Below, one piece after another: positions 15,021 through 23,241 of a stretch of 64,000 nucleotides of DNA. The stretch's first letter is position 1, and each line of letters opens with the position of its first letter. Both the position numbers and the translations under genes were made by a program. This stretch comes from CAVUBL01 sp963739795 (GTDB lineage: Bacteria; Acidobacteriota; Thermoanaerobaculia; Multivoradales; DATKCC01): assembly GCA_963739795.1 (NCBI GenBank), contig CAVUBL010000015.1:372001-436000 (forward strand), in the 5' to 3' direction. The notes under the pieces were generated by a model, which was not told where the DNA came from, searched no databases, and was given only the letters and a program-made list of their open reading frames with translations.

Positions 15021-15260
15021 TCAAGGTCCTTTGTGCTCATCATCACTAGCCGATTCGAGGCGTTCCCGGAGTAGCGCAATTTCTCTGGCAACTTCGTCCA
15101 GGCACTTCGGCAGCTTCTGAAGCTCGAACAGAGTCTTCGGCTCTTCCTCATCGTAAACGAGGCTCTTCGGCGGCTCGATGGCCGTGGGAGTCCGAGAACG
15201 CGCCGGGCCGGGGTGAAGCCGAGGCGCGCGCCTACGCCACATCGTTCGAGAAGCGCGCAC
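15021..15260 (-). CDS. small hypothetical protein, probably a fragment
   Basis: The last 50 residues (PPKSLVYDEEEPKTLFELQK, LPKCLDEVAREIALLRERLE) look like genuine coding sequence with a short coiled coil. The first 25 codons are Arg-rich and look non-coding, so the real start is uncertain and the gene is probably a 3' fragment. Composition is similar to the lower-GC gene upstream at 14 kb. No homologue is recognised. The 14820-15020 interval holds nothing recognisable. Confidence 0.35.
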   Translation of the reverse strand: MRASRTMWRRRAPRLHPGPARSRTPTAIEPPKSLVYDEEEPKTLFELQKLPKCLDEVAREIALLRERLESASDDEHKGP

Positions 15261-15323
15261 CGTTCCCCGGCGAGCGACCCCCGGCCCGCCCCCCGGCGGA
15301 GGCTACAGCCTTTCAGAGCACCC

Positions 15324-15352
15324 TTGACAATGCCGTGGCGGTACTGTAGCGT
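15324..15352 (+). promoter_or_regulatory. candidate sigma-70 promoter
   Basis: TTGACA (15324-15329), a 17-base spacer and TAGCGT (15347-15352). The -35 is perfect and the -10 weak. It lies 200 bp upstream of the small ORF at 15552. Confidence 0.35.
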
Positions 15353-15551
15353 AGATTCTACCAAGGTACGGGAGAGAGGAGGACGAAGACAGGGCGCCGA
15401 AGCGAACGGAACTGTACTCGACACGATGGCTTCGCCTGAAGCTCCGGGCGGCTGGTTGGAGGCCGCCGCGGACTACCAAATGAACCCCAGGCGGGCACGG
15501 CAGGGGTTGGAGCCACTGCCGCGCCCTGGCCAACGCAAAGGAGATCACCCA

Positions 15552-15848
15552 ATGCGTCAGCTTGATCCGAAGTGTAGCAACCCCTCGTCCGCTTCTGCCG
15601 GCTCCGCCGACGGCGGAGACCCCATTCCTACCCCCAACGCCTTCTCGGCAGACCTCCTCGCCGAGCTCGCCCGGGGCGTGGCGGAGGCGACCCGCCGAGC
15701 GTACCTCCGCTGCGGGTCTTGCTCCGCGCGCCCAGGTCAGCTCCAGTCCTCGATCCGCAGTCCCTCGATGAGGCCAAACTCACCGGTGCTGTGGGTCACC
15801 AGGACGGCACCCCGCGCGAGGGCGGTGGCAGCGATCAGTACATCGTAA
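15552..15848 (+). CDS. small hypothetical protein, possibly truncated
   Basis: An ATG at 15552 follows AAAGGAG at good spacing. The first about 57 residues (MRQLDPKCSNPSSASAGSAD, then LLAELARGVAEATRRAYLRC) look coding. The frame continues over the 3' end of the opposing PIN toxin gene and stops at 15848, so the tail is probably spurious and the gene truncated near 15735. No family recognised. The stretch before it, 15353-15551, shows only a weak in-frame extension. Confidence 0.35.
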   Translation: MRQLDPKCSNPSSASAGSADGGDPIPTPNAFSADLLAELARGVAEATRRAYLRCGSCSARPGQLQSSIRSPSMRPNSPVLWVTRTAPRARAVAAISTS

Positions 15849-16132
15849 GACCCAATCTTCAAGCCCCGGCGTTCGAGGTCGGCCCGAATCGCCGCCGCGG
15901 CTCGGGCCTCCTCGGCCCCGAAAGGCAACAGCGCAAGTACTGCCATGAGCTCGTCGATCTGGCGTCGACCGAGCTTCGGGCGCTTCGATTTCCGGACACC
16001 GACCTCGAGCTCGTAGAGCACTACCGAAGGGACAGCAATCTCTGCGGTGGATCGCGCGAGCAGATGCTCGGCGACCTTCCCATGGTGCCTGAACAGCTCG
16101 ATCACCGTATTGGTGTCCAGGCAATACATCAA
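15737..16132 (-). CDS. PIN-domain toxin, VapC (FitB-like) type
   Basis: The 131-residue protein begins MMYCLDTNTVIELFRHHGKV, continues with IAVPSVVLYELEVGVRKSKR and ends GSYDVLIAATALARGAVLVT, HSTGEFGLIEGLRIEDWS. The acidic residues of the PIN site are kept (D6, E45 region, D in SYDVLIA); the usual TxNxxEF end reads THSTGEF. VapC toxins of this class cleave initiator tRNA in studied species. The start overlaps the antitoxin stop by 4 bp. It appears intact. Confidence 0.88.
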   Translation of the reverse strand: MMYCLDTNTVIELFRHHGKVAEHLLARSTAEIAVPSVVLYELEVGVRKSKRPKLGRRQIDELMAVLALLPFGAEEARAAAAIRADLERRGLKIGSYDVLIAATALARGAVLVTHSTGEFGLIEGLRIEDWS

Positions 16133-16362
16133 AGCGGCTTCCGGGGAACGTCCTCGCCGAGACCCTCCCGAATCTCGCCGACGGAGGGAAAGTCCTCACC
16201 GGAGGCGCCGATCAACCGCTTGAACGATTCGGGCCATTCGGTACGAGTCCTCTCGCGGATCAAGCCCGCCACCCAGCGGCTTCGCGACAGCCCAGAGTCG
16301 CGAACCGCCTTGTCCATCCGCTCTTCTGTCTCCTCATCCAGGTAGATCGTCACCTGTGCCAT
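16129..16362 (-). CDS. ribbon-helix-helix antitoxin (CopG/VapB type)
   Basis: The 77-residue protein opens MAQVTIYLDEETEERMDKAV and SGLSRSRWVAGLIRERTRTE, a clear ribbon-helix-helix domain, with an acidic C-terminus for toxin binding. GGAGGTG lies 7 bases before the ATG at 16362; upstream in-frame sequence is rejected. It forms an operon with the PIN toxin (ATGA overlap). Confidence 0.87.
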   Translation of the reverse strand: MAQVTIYLDEETEERMDKAVRDSGLSRSRWVAGLIRERTRTEWPESFKRLIGASGEDFPSVGEIREGLGEDVPRKPL

Positions 16363-16379
16363 CCCGTCCACCTCCAACA

Positions 16380-16403
16380 CAAGTATACAGACACTTACAC
16401 TTG
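16380..16403 (-). promoter_or_regulatory. candidate vapBC promoter/operator
   Basis: CAAGTATACAGACACTTACA (then CTTG) has inverted arms CAAGT.TA / TA.ACTTG. On the minus strand TATACT within it is a likely -10 box about 20 bases from the antitoxin ATG, so antitoxin binding would block transcription. Confidence 0.45.
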
Positions 16404-16444
16404 CCCTGTACACCGACGCTTGCCTCGCCCTTCGTCCTGCGACC

Positions 16445-17563
16445 TCAGTCGTGAGGGATCTCGGGCAGCTCCGGCAGCGGAGGCAGGGGGGCGTCGGGGC
16501 CGGTGGCCTGGGCGCTCTTCGGGCTCCAGCGGGTTGGGCCCTCCTCCTCCCAGACCCCGCTCCGGACGCCGTGGCCGATGGGCTGGCCCTCCACCCGGAT
16601 CTCCCCGCCTTCCACCCAGCTCGCCCACCGCACAGGGCTCCTGCCATCGATCCGCGGCATCGACACCCAGCGGCCCGGCTCGAGGTACACCCGGTTCCAG
16701 ATCCGGGGCAGCGGGCCCGCGAGCCCCTCCCGCGCCACCCGCGCCAGCGGCACCCCCTGGGCCATCGCCTCCCGGGCCGCCCAGGCGCCCATCCCCCGGC
16801 GCTGCCACTCCCGCTCCGGCTTGCGCGCCCACCTCGCCACGGCCGGGCTCTCGCCCCCCGCGGGCGGGCCCAGGAGAAGGTCGAGGAGCACCTCGTCGAA
16901 GCCGTCATCCCGGGGACGGTGGATCTGGCGCGCGCCGACCCGGAGGAGCCGCCCGTCGGCGGTCCGGAGCCGGCCGTAGTAGGCGCCGAAGTCACGCCAC
17001 CAGCCGAGAACGCCCTGGTACACCCCCAGGGCCTCCGGGTCGCAGGGATGAGCCGTCGCGTCCGCCCGGGCTGCCAGGGCGGCGACCGCCGCCCCCGCCG
17101 CCCACTCCTGGAGATAGCCGCCGGGCTCATCGAGCTGCAGCCCCTCCCGGCGCTGGCGCTCGAACCACGCTCCGAGCTGCCGGCGCTCGGCGGCCAGGTC
17201 GCCCCCCTCGCCGCGCGCCGCCGCCAGATAACGGAGCGCGCGCCACTGCCCCTCGTGGTTCGGGGTCATGCCCGCTCCCCGGGCCAGGTTCTCGGAGAAG
17301 AAGCCCGGGGAGACCCCCAGCTCCCGGCCTTCGACGCCACGCAGGACCATGGGCCCCAGCCACGCGCGGTTGCCGGTCCGCCAGACGAGGGGATCCGATG
17401 CGACGGCCGGGGGCTCGGGCGCGGCCCGGAGGCCAGCGGAGAAGCCCACCAGGAGGAAGCCCATCAGGATCAGGCTCGTCCGGATCCGCCCCGTTCGGCC
17501 TCGCGAGTAGCGAGCGCTGGAGCTCGAGGATCGACAGGCCGACGGGCGCGGAGAAACGGGCAT
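16445..17563 (-). CDS. secreted or membrane-anchored protein of unknown function
   Basis: From the ATG at 17563 the protein has 372 residues. A basic stretch followed by SLILMGFLLVGFSAGLRAAP is a signal peptide or N-terminal anchor. The body is Trp- and Arg-rich (for example MTPNHEGQWRALRYLAAARG, LGWWRDFGAYYGRLRTADGR, IWNRVYLEPGRWVSMPRIDG) and ends in a Pro-rich tail. No family is recognised. It stands alone between a vapBC pair and a divergent surface protein gene. Confidence 0.65.
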   Translation of the reverse strand: MPVSPRPSACRSSSSSARYSRGRTGRIRTSLILMGFLLVGFSAGLRAAPEPPAVASDPLVWRTGNRAWLGPMVLRGVEGRELGVSPGFFSENLARGAGMTPNHEGQWRALRYLAAARGEGGDLAAERRQLGAWFERQRREGLQLDEPGGYLQEWAAGAAVAALAARADATAHPCDPEALGVYQGVLGWWRDFGAYYGRLRTADGRLLRVGARQIHRPRDDGFDEVLLDLLLGPPAGGESPAVARWARKPEREWQRRGMGAWAAREAMAQGVPLARVAREGLAGPLPRIWNRVYLEPGRWVSMPRIDGRSPVRWASWVEGGEIRVEGQPIGHGVRSGVWEEEGPTRWSPKSAQATGPDAPLPPLPELPEIPHD

Positions 17564-17646
17564 GGTCGATCGAAGAAACAAGGTCCGCACCGGCGTCGAT
17601 TCCTCACACCGCTGCCGCCGGCGCGTCACGTTTGCGGAGAAGACTG

Positions 17647-17675
17647 TTGACTCGAGAGCCGTTCCACACTAGAAT
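17647..17675 (+). promoter_or_regulatory. sigma-70 promoter of the surface protein gene
   Basis: TTGACT (17647-17652), exactly 17 bases, TAGAAT (17670-17675). The transcript would start about 50 bases before the AAGGGGGAGA ribosome-binding site of the gene at 17735. Confidence 0.65.
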
Positions 17676-17734
17676 CGAACGGTTTTCCAAGTCGCAATTC
17701 CAATGAGGGACGCCCGACGGAAGGGGGAGATAAA

Positions 17735-20377
17735 ATGCGATATAATAACCGTGTCAATTCAAGCATCTTATGCTTCGCGTGCTTGGCGCTTCTGCTCGCC
17801 GCGCCGGCGGCGTGGGCAGGGGCGGCTGCGCCGGGCTCGGCGGCGCTGGCGAACGCCTCGCGGCACACGCTCCAGTGGACCCCGGACCCGGCCTACGTGG
17901 TGACCTCGGGGCTGAGCCACGGCATGCTCGTGAGCCGCGCCCAGGCGCTGCGCATCCTCGCCCGCATGAACGCCGGCGAGGTGGAGAACTTCGGCCGGAG
18001 CGACTGGCGTCTGCCCACGGCCCGGGAGCTCGCGGCCCACATGGCGGCGGCCGGGATGGGGCCGGGCTCGATCCCGACCCTGGACGCGAAGCTCTTCTCG
18101 GCCTGGCTCGCCGCCCAGGTGCCCCAGACCGGGACGCACCTCGGCGCGAAGCCCTTCCGCGCGGGCCAGACAGTCGTCCTCTGGCCGGTGGCCGGCGCGG
18201 CGATCGAGCCGGGCTTCCCGGACGTCGTGGTCTTCGGCTCCAACAGCGTCTACATGAAGAACTCCTCCAAGGTCGTCAGCGGTGACGTGGTCGCCAACGA
18301 CGCGAGCCCCGGGCCGACCCTGGTCAGCGGCTACGAGATGGGCATGGATCCCAAGTCCTCGACGCCGGCCGGCTACACGGTCAAAGCCGACAGCGTGAGG
18401 ATCAAGAACAAGGCCGTCGCGGGCGGCGACGTGGCCTACAACGACCTGAACAACAAGGGCACCATCGGCGGCACCGAGATCACCCCGCTGTCCCTACCGG
18501 TCTTCGCCGAGCTGCCTCCCTTCTTCTCCGGCACTCCGGGCGCGACCCCGGTCAGCGTGCCCGACGGCGGCTACGCCACCCTGCCTGCTGGCGACTACGG
18601 CGCCGTGACCGTGGGCGAGGACGCGACCCTGGCGTTCGACGGCGGCACCTACAACGTCGCCTCGATCACCGCCGGCGACGGCGCGAGCCTCCTCTTCGAG
18701 GCCGCCTCCGAGGTGCGGGTCGACGGCCGCTTCCTGAGCGGCCAGGGCGACGCCATCGGTCCGGACTCCGGCTCGGGCGTGACCGCCCACGACGTGGTCT
18801 TCTACGTGGAGGGGATCAACGGCTCGGACGGCGCCATCGACTCGACGCCGCTGGCGGCCGTGATCGGCCACACCAACGCCGTCTCCGCCAACTTCTACGC
18901 GCCCAACGGCACCCTGATGATCGGCCACGGCAGCGACGCCACCGGCGCCTTCCTCGGCCGGGACGTGCTGGTCGACGTCCAGGCCCAGGTCACCCTCGAC
19001 AGCTACTTCTTCAACCGGCCACCGGTGGCGGTCGACGACAGCGCCACGGTCGACGAGGGCGGCACGGTCTCGGTGCTCGATTCGGGTGAGACCTCGCTCC
19101 TCGCCAACGACTCCGACCCCAACCTCGACAACCTGACGGTGACCACGACGCCGGTCTCCGGGCCCTCCCATGGCACGCTGACCTTGAACGCCGACGGCAC
19201 CTTCAGCTACACCCACGACGGCAGCGAGACGACCTCGGACAGCTTCGTTTACGAGGTCTGCGACGACGGCTCGCCGGTCCTGTGCAGCACGGCCACGGTC
19301 TCGATCACGGTGATCCCGGTCAACGATCCGCCGGTCGCCGCCGACGACAGCGCGACGGTGGTCCAGGGTAGTAGCGTCTCAGTGCTCGACTCCGGCGAGA
19401 CCTCGCTGCTGGCCAACGACACGGATCCGGACTCGACGGTCCTCACCGTGACCACCACGCCGGTCTCCGGGCCGAGCCACGGGTCCGTCACCCTGAACAG
19501 CGACGGCACCTTCACCTACACCAACAACGGCGACGAGGTGACCAGCGACAGCTTCGTCTACGAGGTCTGTGACGACGGCTCGCCGGCCCTGTGCGACACC
19601 GCCACGGTCTCGATCACCGTGCAGCTCAACGTCACGGTGACCGTGTTCAAGTTCGGCCTGGGCACCGGCTCGGTGACCAGCAGCCCGGCCGGGATCAACT
19701 GCGGCTCGAGCTGCAGCCACGACTTCCCGCCCGGCACCGGGCCGATCACCCTGTCGGCGGTGCCCGACGCCGGCTCGACCTTCGGCGGGTGGGTCGGAGC
19801 ACCGGATTGCGCCGACGGCGTGCTGACCGAAGGCGTCGACGTGGTCTGCCAGGCGCGGTTCGACCTCGAGGCCGTGCCCCCGGCCACGCTCACCATCACC
19901 CTGTCGGGCACCGGCTCGGGCACCGTGGAGAGCACCCCCTCCGGGATCTCCTGCCCCGGCACCTGCTCGGCCGGATTCCCAGTGCCGACGCGGGTCTACC
20001 TCGACGCGTTCCCGGACGCCAACTCCGAGTTCGTGGGCTGGGCCGGCGACGCCGATTGCAGCGACGGCATCGTCGATCTGACCGCAGTCACGAGCTGTAC
20101 GGCGATCTTCAACGCGCTGCCACCGCCGCCGGCCACCTACAACCTGACGGTCATCTTCCTCGGCAACGGGGCCGGAACGGTCGCCAGCTCGCCGCTGGGG
20201 ATCAACTGCTCCGGCGATTGCACCGCCTCCTTCACCCAGGGCACCAACGTCACCCTGTTCACGCGGCCCTCTCTGGGCTCGTTAACGGGCTGGGGCGGAG
20301 ACTGCAGCGGTGCGTCGTTCTCCACCTCGGTCACCCTGGACTCCGACAAGACGTGCACGGTGACGTTCATTCAGTAG
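17735..20377 (+). CDS. large secreted multidomain surface protein with cadherin-like and InlB B-type repeats
   Basis: This 880-residue protein has a signal peptide (CFACLALLLAAPAAWAGA). Residues about 50-160 resemble a DUF1566-type domain (NFGRSDWRLPTARELAAHMA). Residues about 165-430 are a Gly/Asp/Val-rich beta-helix-like region with GDV repeats. Two bacterial Ig/cadherin-like repeats follow (PVAVDDSATVDEGGTVSVLD and PVAADDSATVVQGSSVSVLD). Three divergent InlB B-type repeats end it, each with GxGSV/TVxSxPxGIxC and a closing C-x-F. Paired cysteines recur in each. It lacks an obvious membrane anchor and may be exported to the surface. It is monocistronic, with its own promoter and terminator. 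Confidence 0.82.
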   Translation: MRYNNRVNSSILCFACLALLLAAPAAWAGAAAPGSAALANASRHTLQWTPDPAYVVTSGLSHGMLVSRAQALRILARMNAGEVENFGRSDWRLPTARELAAHMAAAGMGPGSIPTLDAKLFSAWLAAQVPQTGTHLGAKPFRAGQTVVLWPVAGAAIEPGFPDVVVFGSNSVYMKNSSKVVSGDVVANDASPGPTLVSGYEMGMDPKSSTPAGYTVKADSVRIKNKAVAGGDVAYNDLNNKGTIGGTEITPLSLPVFAELPPFFSGTPGATPVSVPDGGYATLPAGDYGAVTVGEDATLAFDGGTYNVASITAGDGASLLFEAASEVRVDGRFLSGQGDAIGPDSGSGVTAHDVVFYVEGINGSDGAIDSTPLAAVIGHTNAVSANFYAPNGTLMIGHGSDATGAFLGRDVLVDVQAQVTLDSYFFNRPPVAVDDSATVDEGGTVSVLDSGETSLLANDSDPNLDNLTVTTTPVSGPSHGTLTLNADGTFSYTHDGSETTSDSFVYEVCDDGSPVLCSTATVSITVIPVNDPPVAADDSATVVQGSSVSVLDSGETSLLANDTDPDSTVLTVTTTPVSGPSHGSVTLNSDGTFTYTNNGDEVTSDSFVYEVCDDGSPALCDTATVSITVQLNVTVTVFKFGLGTGSVTSSPAGINCGSSCSHDFPPGTGPITLSAVPDAGSTFGGWVGAPDCADGVLTEGVDVVCQARFDLEAVPPATLTITLSGTGSGTVESTPSGISCPGTCSAGFPVPTRVYLDAFPDANSEFVGWAGDADCSDGIVDLTAVTSCTAIFNALPPPPATYNLTVIFLGNGAGTVASSPLGINCSGDCTASFTQGTNVTLFTRPSLGSLTGWGGDCSGASFSTSVTLDSDKTCTVTFIQ

Positions 20378-20399
20378 CTTTCATCCAGTAACCTGACCT

Positions 20400-20436
20400 C
20401 CGGCGGGGGCGCTTCGGCGCCCCCGCCGGTTCCTTT
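20400..20436 (+). terminator. rho-independent terminator
   Basis: A perfect 13-bp stem (CCGGCGGGGGCGC / GCGCCCCCGCCGG) with a TTCG tetraloop, followed by TTCCTTT, lies 22 bp after the surface protein stop. Confidence 0.85.
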
Positions 20437-20484
20437 CCCCCCACACGCCGGGAACCCGGGGGCCTCGGTGTAGTCTCCCCACCC

Positions 20485-21843
20485 ATGTCCCCCGTGTCCC
20501 CCGTCGCCCTCGAGGTCCGCCGCATGACGCGGCTCGCCGCGCCCCTGGTCCTCGCACTGGTGGCGGCCATGACGCTGTGGATCGTCGACATCGTGATGCT
20601 CGGGCGGGTCGGGGTCGAAGCCCTAGACGCCGCCTCCCTCGGCCGTCTCTGGCTGGTGGGCACGACGATCCCCACCATGGGGCTGCTCCTGGGGATCGAC
20701 CCGATCGCCGCCCAGGCCCACGGCGCCGGCGATCGTCGCGGGCTGGTCCTGGCCGGGCAACGCGGCCTGGTGGTGGTGGTCCTCCTCACGCCCCTGTGGG
20801 CCGCCGTGCTACTGGCGACGGGCCGTGGGCTCGAAGCCATGGGCCAGAGCGCCGAGCTGGCGGGCCTCGCGCAGCGCTACGTCCTCGCTCAGCTTCCCGG
20901 GCTGCCGTTCTTCTTCGGCTACGTGGTCCTGCGCCACTGGCTCCAGGCCCAGGGAATCCTGCGCCCGATCGTGTGGGCCACGATCACCGCCAACGGGCTC
21001 AACGCCCTGGCCGACTGGGTGCTGATCTTCGGCCATCTGGGCTTCCCGGCTCTTGGGGTCGTGGGAGCCGGCGCGGCGACCGGCCTGACCTTCCTCTACC
21101 TGTTCGGCTCCCTGGCCTTCGCGATCCACTCCTCGGGGCAGGGGCGCGGCGAGTGGCGGCGGTGGCCCCGCGAGGTGCTCGCTCCGCGGGCAATCGGCCG
21201 CATCCTCGCCCTGGGCACGCCGGTCGGGCTCCAGATCGGCCTCGAGTACTGGGCGTTCAGCGTCGCCACGCTCTGGGCCGGCTGGCTCGGCGCTATACCG
21301 CTGGCCGCCCACACGGTGGCGATTTCGGTCGCCTCGCTCACCTTCATGGTGCCCATGGGGGTGTCGTTCGCCGCGGTGACTCGCGTGGGCAACCTCCTCG
21401 GGGCCGGAGACCGAAGCGGGGCCCAGCGCGCGGCCTGGGTCGCCATGGGCCTCGGCGGCGGAGTGATGGCGGTGAGTGGCGTCGCTCTGTTCCTGGGACG
21501 CCGAGTGGTGCCGCTGGCCTACAGCGACGACCGCGCGGTGATCGCCCTCTGTGCGGCGATCCTGCCGATCGCGGGAGCCTTTCAGCTTTCCGACGGCCTC
21601 CAGGTCGTGGGCAGCGCCGTGCTCCGCGGCATGGGGCGCACGGTGCCGGCAGCGTTGTTCAACCTCCTGGGCTTCTACCTGGTGGCCCTGCCCCTCGCCT
21701 GGTTCCTCGCCTTTCGGGCCGGCCTGGGTCTCGCCGGCATCTGGTGGGGCCTCGCCTCGGGGCTCACCGCGGTGGCGGCGCTTCTCGCCGTCTGGATCCA
21801 CCGCCGGGGCCCGGCCCACGCGCCCCTGCTGCGCACCTCCTGA
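20485..21843 (+). CDS. MATE family multidrug/drug-Na+ or H+ antiporter
   Basis: The 452-residue protein has 12 hydrophobic segments in two similar halves, as in MATE transporters. Typical motifs are LAAPLVLALVAAMTLWIVDI near the N-terminus, LGIDPIAAQAHGAGDRRGLV, TITANGLNALADWVLIFGHL and, in the second half, SFAAVTRVGNLLGAGDRSGA. MATE pumps export cationic drugs in exchange for Na+ or H+. The stop TGA (21841-21843) overlaps the start of palindromic element B. There is no partner regulator next to it. Confidence 0.92.
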   Translation: MSPVSPVALEVRRMTRLAAPLVLALVAAMTLWIVDIVMLGRVGVEALDAASLGRLWLVGTTIPTMGLLLGIDPIAAQAHGAGDRRGLVLAGQRGLVVVVLLTPLWAAVLLATGRGLEAMGQSAELAGLAQRYVLAQLPGLPFFFGYVVLRHWLQAQGILRPIVWATITANGLNALADWVLIFGHLGFPALGVVGAGAATGLTFLYLFGSLAFAIHSSGQGRGEWRRWPREVLAPRAIGRILALGTPVGLQIGLEYWAFSVATLWAGWLGAIPLAAHTVAISVASLTFMVPMGVSFAAVTRVGNLLGAGDRSGAQRAAWVAMGLGGGVMAVSGVALFLGRRVVPLAYSDDRAVIALCAAILPIAGAFQLSDGLQVVGSAVLRGMGRTVPAALFNLLGFYLVALPLAWFLAFRAGLGLAGIWWGLASGLTAVAALLAVWIHRRGPAHAPLLRTS

Positions 21844-22001
21844 GCTTGTGAATGAATCGCCGGCCTGCTACGGGCGCCCCCGAATCACCCCTCGCTGAGT
21901 TACGCCTCCTCGACGTAGGCCCCGCTACGCCTGCGTCGGCGCGCCTTGCGAGGGGCGCCCGGGTACGCCCTCGCGACGGCCGGAGATTCATTCACAAGCT
22001 C
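21842..22001. repeat. 160-bp imperfect palindromic element, copy B
   Basis: The element begins GAGCTTGTGAATGAATCGCC and ends GGAGATTCATTCACAAGCTC. It is inverted relative to copy A and about 90% identical to it. The MATE stop codon TGA overlaps its first two bases, and TGA also follows its last base. Relative to the gene whose stop it touches, the orientation is the same as in copies A, C and D. Confidence 0.87.
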
Positions 22002-22019
22002 TGAGCCCGCCGGAGTCAC

Positions 22020-23111
22020 TCACGCCATGGCCGCGGAGGGGACCCCCGGATGGCTGCGGACGAACTCCACCAGCCGGTCCACGTAGGCGGTGAACGGAGG
22101 CACCTCGATGCCGGTGCCCGCCAGGTCCGCTCGCGTAGCGTCGGTCAGGTAGTAGGTGGGGTGAACGAAGTAGTCGATGGCCTCCGGAGGAATGCCCATG
22201 ATGCGCTCCAGGAAAGGCACGTGGTCGAGGGAGGCCTTCGCCACGCCGAGCAGAGTGGGCACTCGGAAGACCGTCTTGTCCGCGGCGCGGGCGATGGCGT
22301 CGAGCATCTCGTCGATGGTCAGCGGGTCCGGATCGGCGAGCTGGTAGACCTTGCCCCGGGAGGCTTCCACTCCCGAGAGGTGCGCGATGGCGGCGATCAC
22401 GAAGTCCTGCGGCACCACGTTGAGGCGGGCGCGCCGCGGGTTGCCGACCACCGGGAGCACTGCGGCCACGGGTTGGCGCAGTATCCAGCGGATCACGTAG
22501 TAGGGGCCGTCGAACTTCTGCGTCGCCCCGGTGCGGCTGTCGCCCACCACGATGGAGGGGCGGTAGATGGTGGCCGGCAGCCCCTTCTCCATCCATTCCT
22601 GGACCTTGACCTCGGCCAGGAACTTGGTCTCCTCGTAATAGTTGTTGAACTCCTGGCCCTTGACCAGGTCGGTCTCGGCGAACGGACCCGCGTAGCGCCC
22701 ACTGACGTAACAGGTGCTCACGTACTGGAAGCGCTCGAGGGTCGGGCACTCGGCGGCGAAGCGCAGGACGTGGCGGGTGCCGTCCACGTTCACCCGCATC
22801 GCCAGGTCGCGCTCCACGGCGAGGTCGTAGATCGCCGCCAGGTGATAGACCTCGGTGGTGTCGCCGCGCAGGCCGGCCGCCTCGCTCCCCAGGCCCAGGT
22901 CGGGGCGCGTGATGTCTCCCTCGACCAGCCGGATGCGGCCCGCGAGGGCCGGGTGCTCCGCCGCCAGATCGTCGGCCCGCGCGCGGGCCAGGTCGGCGAA
23001 CTTGGGCTGGACCAGGCAGGCCGCCTCGGCGTCCGGCGTGCGGCCCAGGACCCGCGGCAGCAGCTCCGAGCCGAGAAAACCCGGAAAACCGGTGAAAAAG
23101 ATCGTGGCCAT
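22020..23111 (-). CDS. extended SDR / fatty acyl-CoA reductase-like (NAD_binding_4) protein
   Basis: The 363-residue protein has an N-terminal Rossmann motif TIFFTGFPGFLGSELLPRVL (TGxxGxxG) and DIT at the adenine loop. The SDR pair is YVSTCYVSG and the active-site YYEETK (YxxxK), followed by YRPSIVVGDSRTGATQKFDG. This arrangement is that of thioester or acyl-CoA reductases and extended SDRs. Substrate is unknown; a role in lipid or polyketide reduction is possible. GGGAGGTCAAGGGACC precedes the ATG. It is followed only by element B and is monocistronic. Confidence 0.83.
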   Translation of the reverse strand: MATIFFTGFPGFLGSELLPRVLGRTPDAEAACLVQPKFADLARARADDLAAEHPALAGRIRLVEGDITRPDLGLGSEAAGLRGDTTEVYHLAAIYDLAVERDLAMRVNVDGTRHVLRFAAECPTLERFQYVSTCYVSGRYAGPFAETDLVKGQEFNNYYEETKFLAEVKVQEWMEKGLPATIYRPSIVVGDSRTGATQKFDGPYYVIRWILRQPVAAVLPVVGNPRRARLNVVPQDFVIAAIAHLSGVEASRGKVYQLADPDPLTIDEMLDAIARAADKTVFRVPTLLGVAKASLDHVPFLERIMGIPPEAIDYFVHPTYYLTDATRADLAGTGIEVPPFTAYVDRLVEFVRSHPGVPSAAMA

Positions 23112-23241
23112 GGTCCCTTGACCTCCCCCCGGGGCGAGTCAACGGATGCCGCCGGGATGCGGCATCTTGCCGCCCTGCGGCAATTCTACCGTATCGGGGG
23201 TGCTGCCGGAGCGCGGGCGAGATCGGATCGGGCAGGAATGG

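Noticed and set aside
15353..15551. In-frame upstream extension of the small ORF at 15552
   Set aside because: No homology and no ribosome-binding site; composition looks non-coding.
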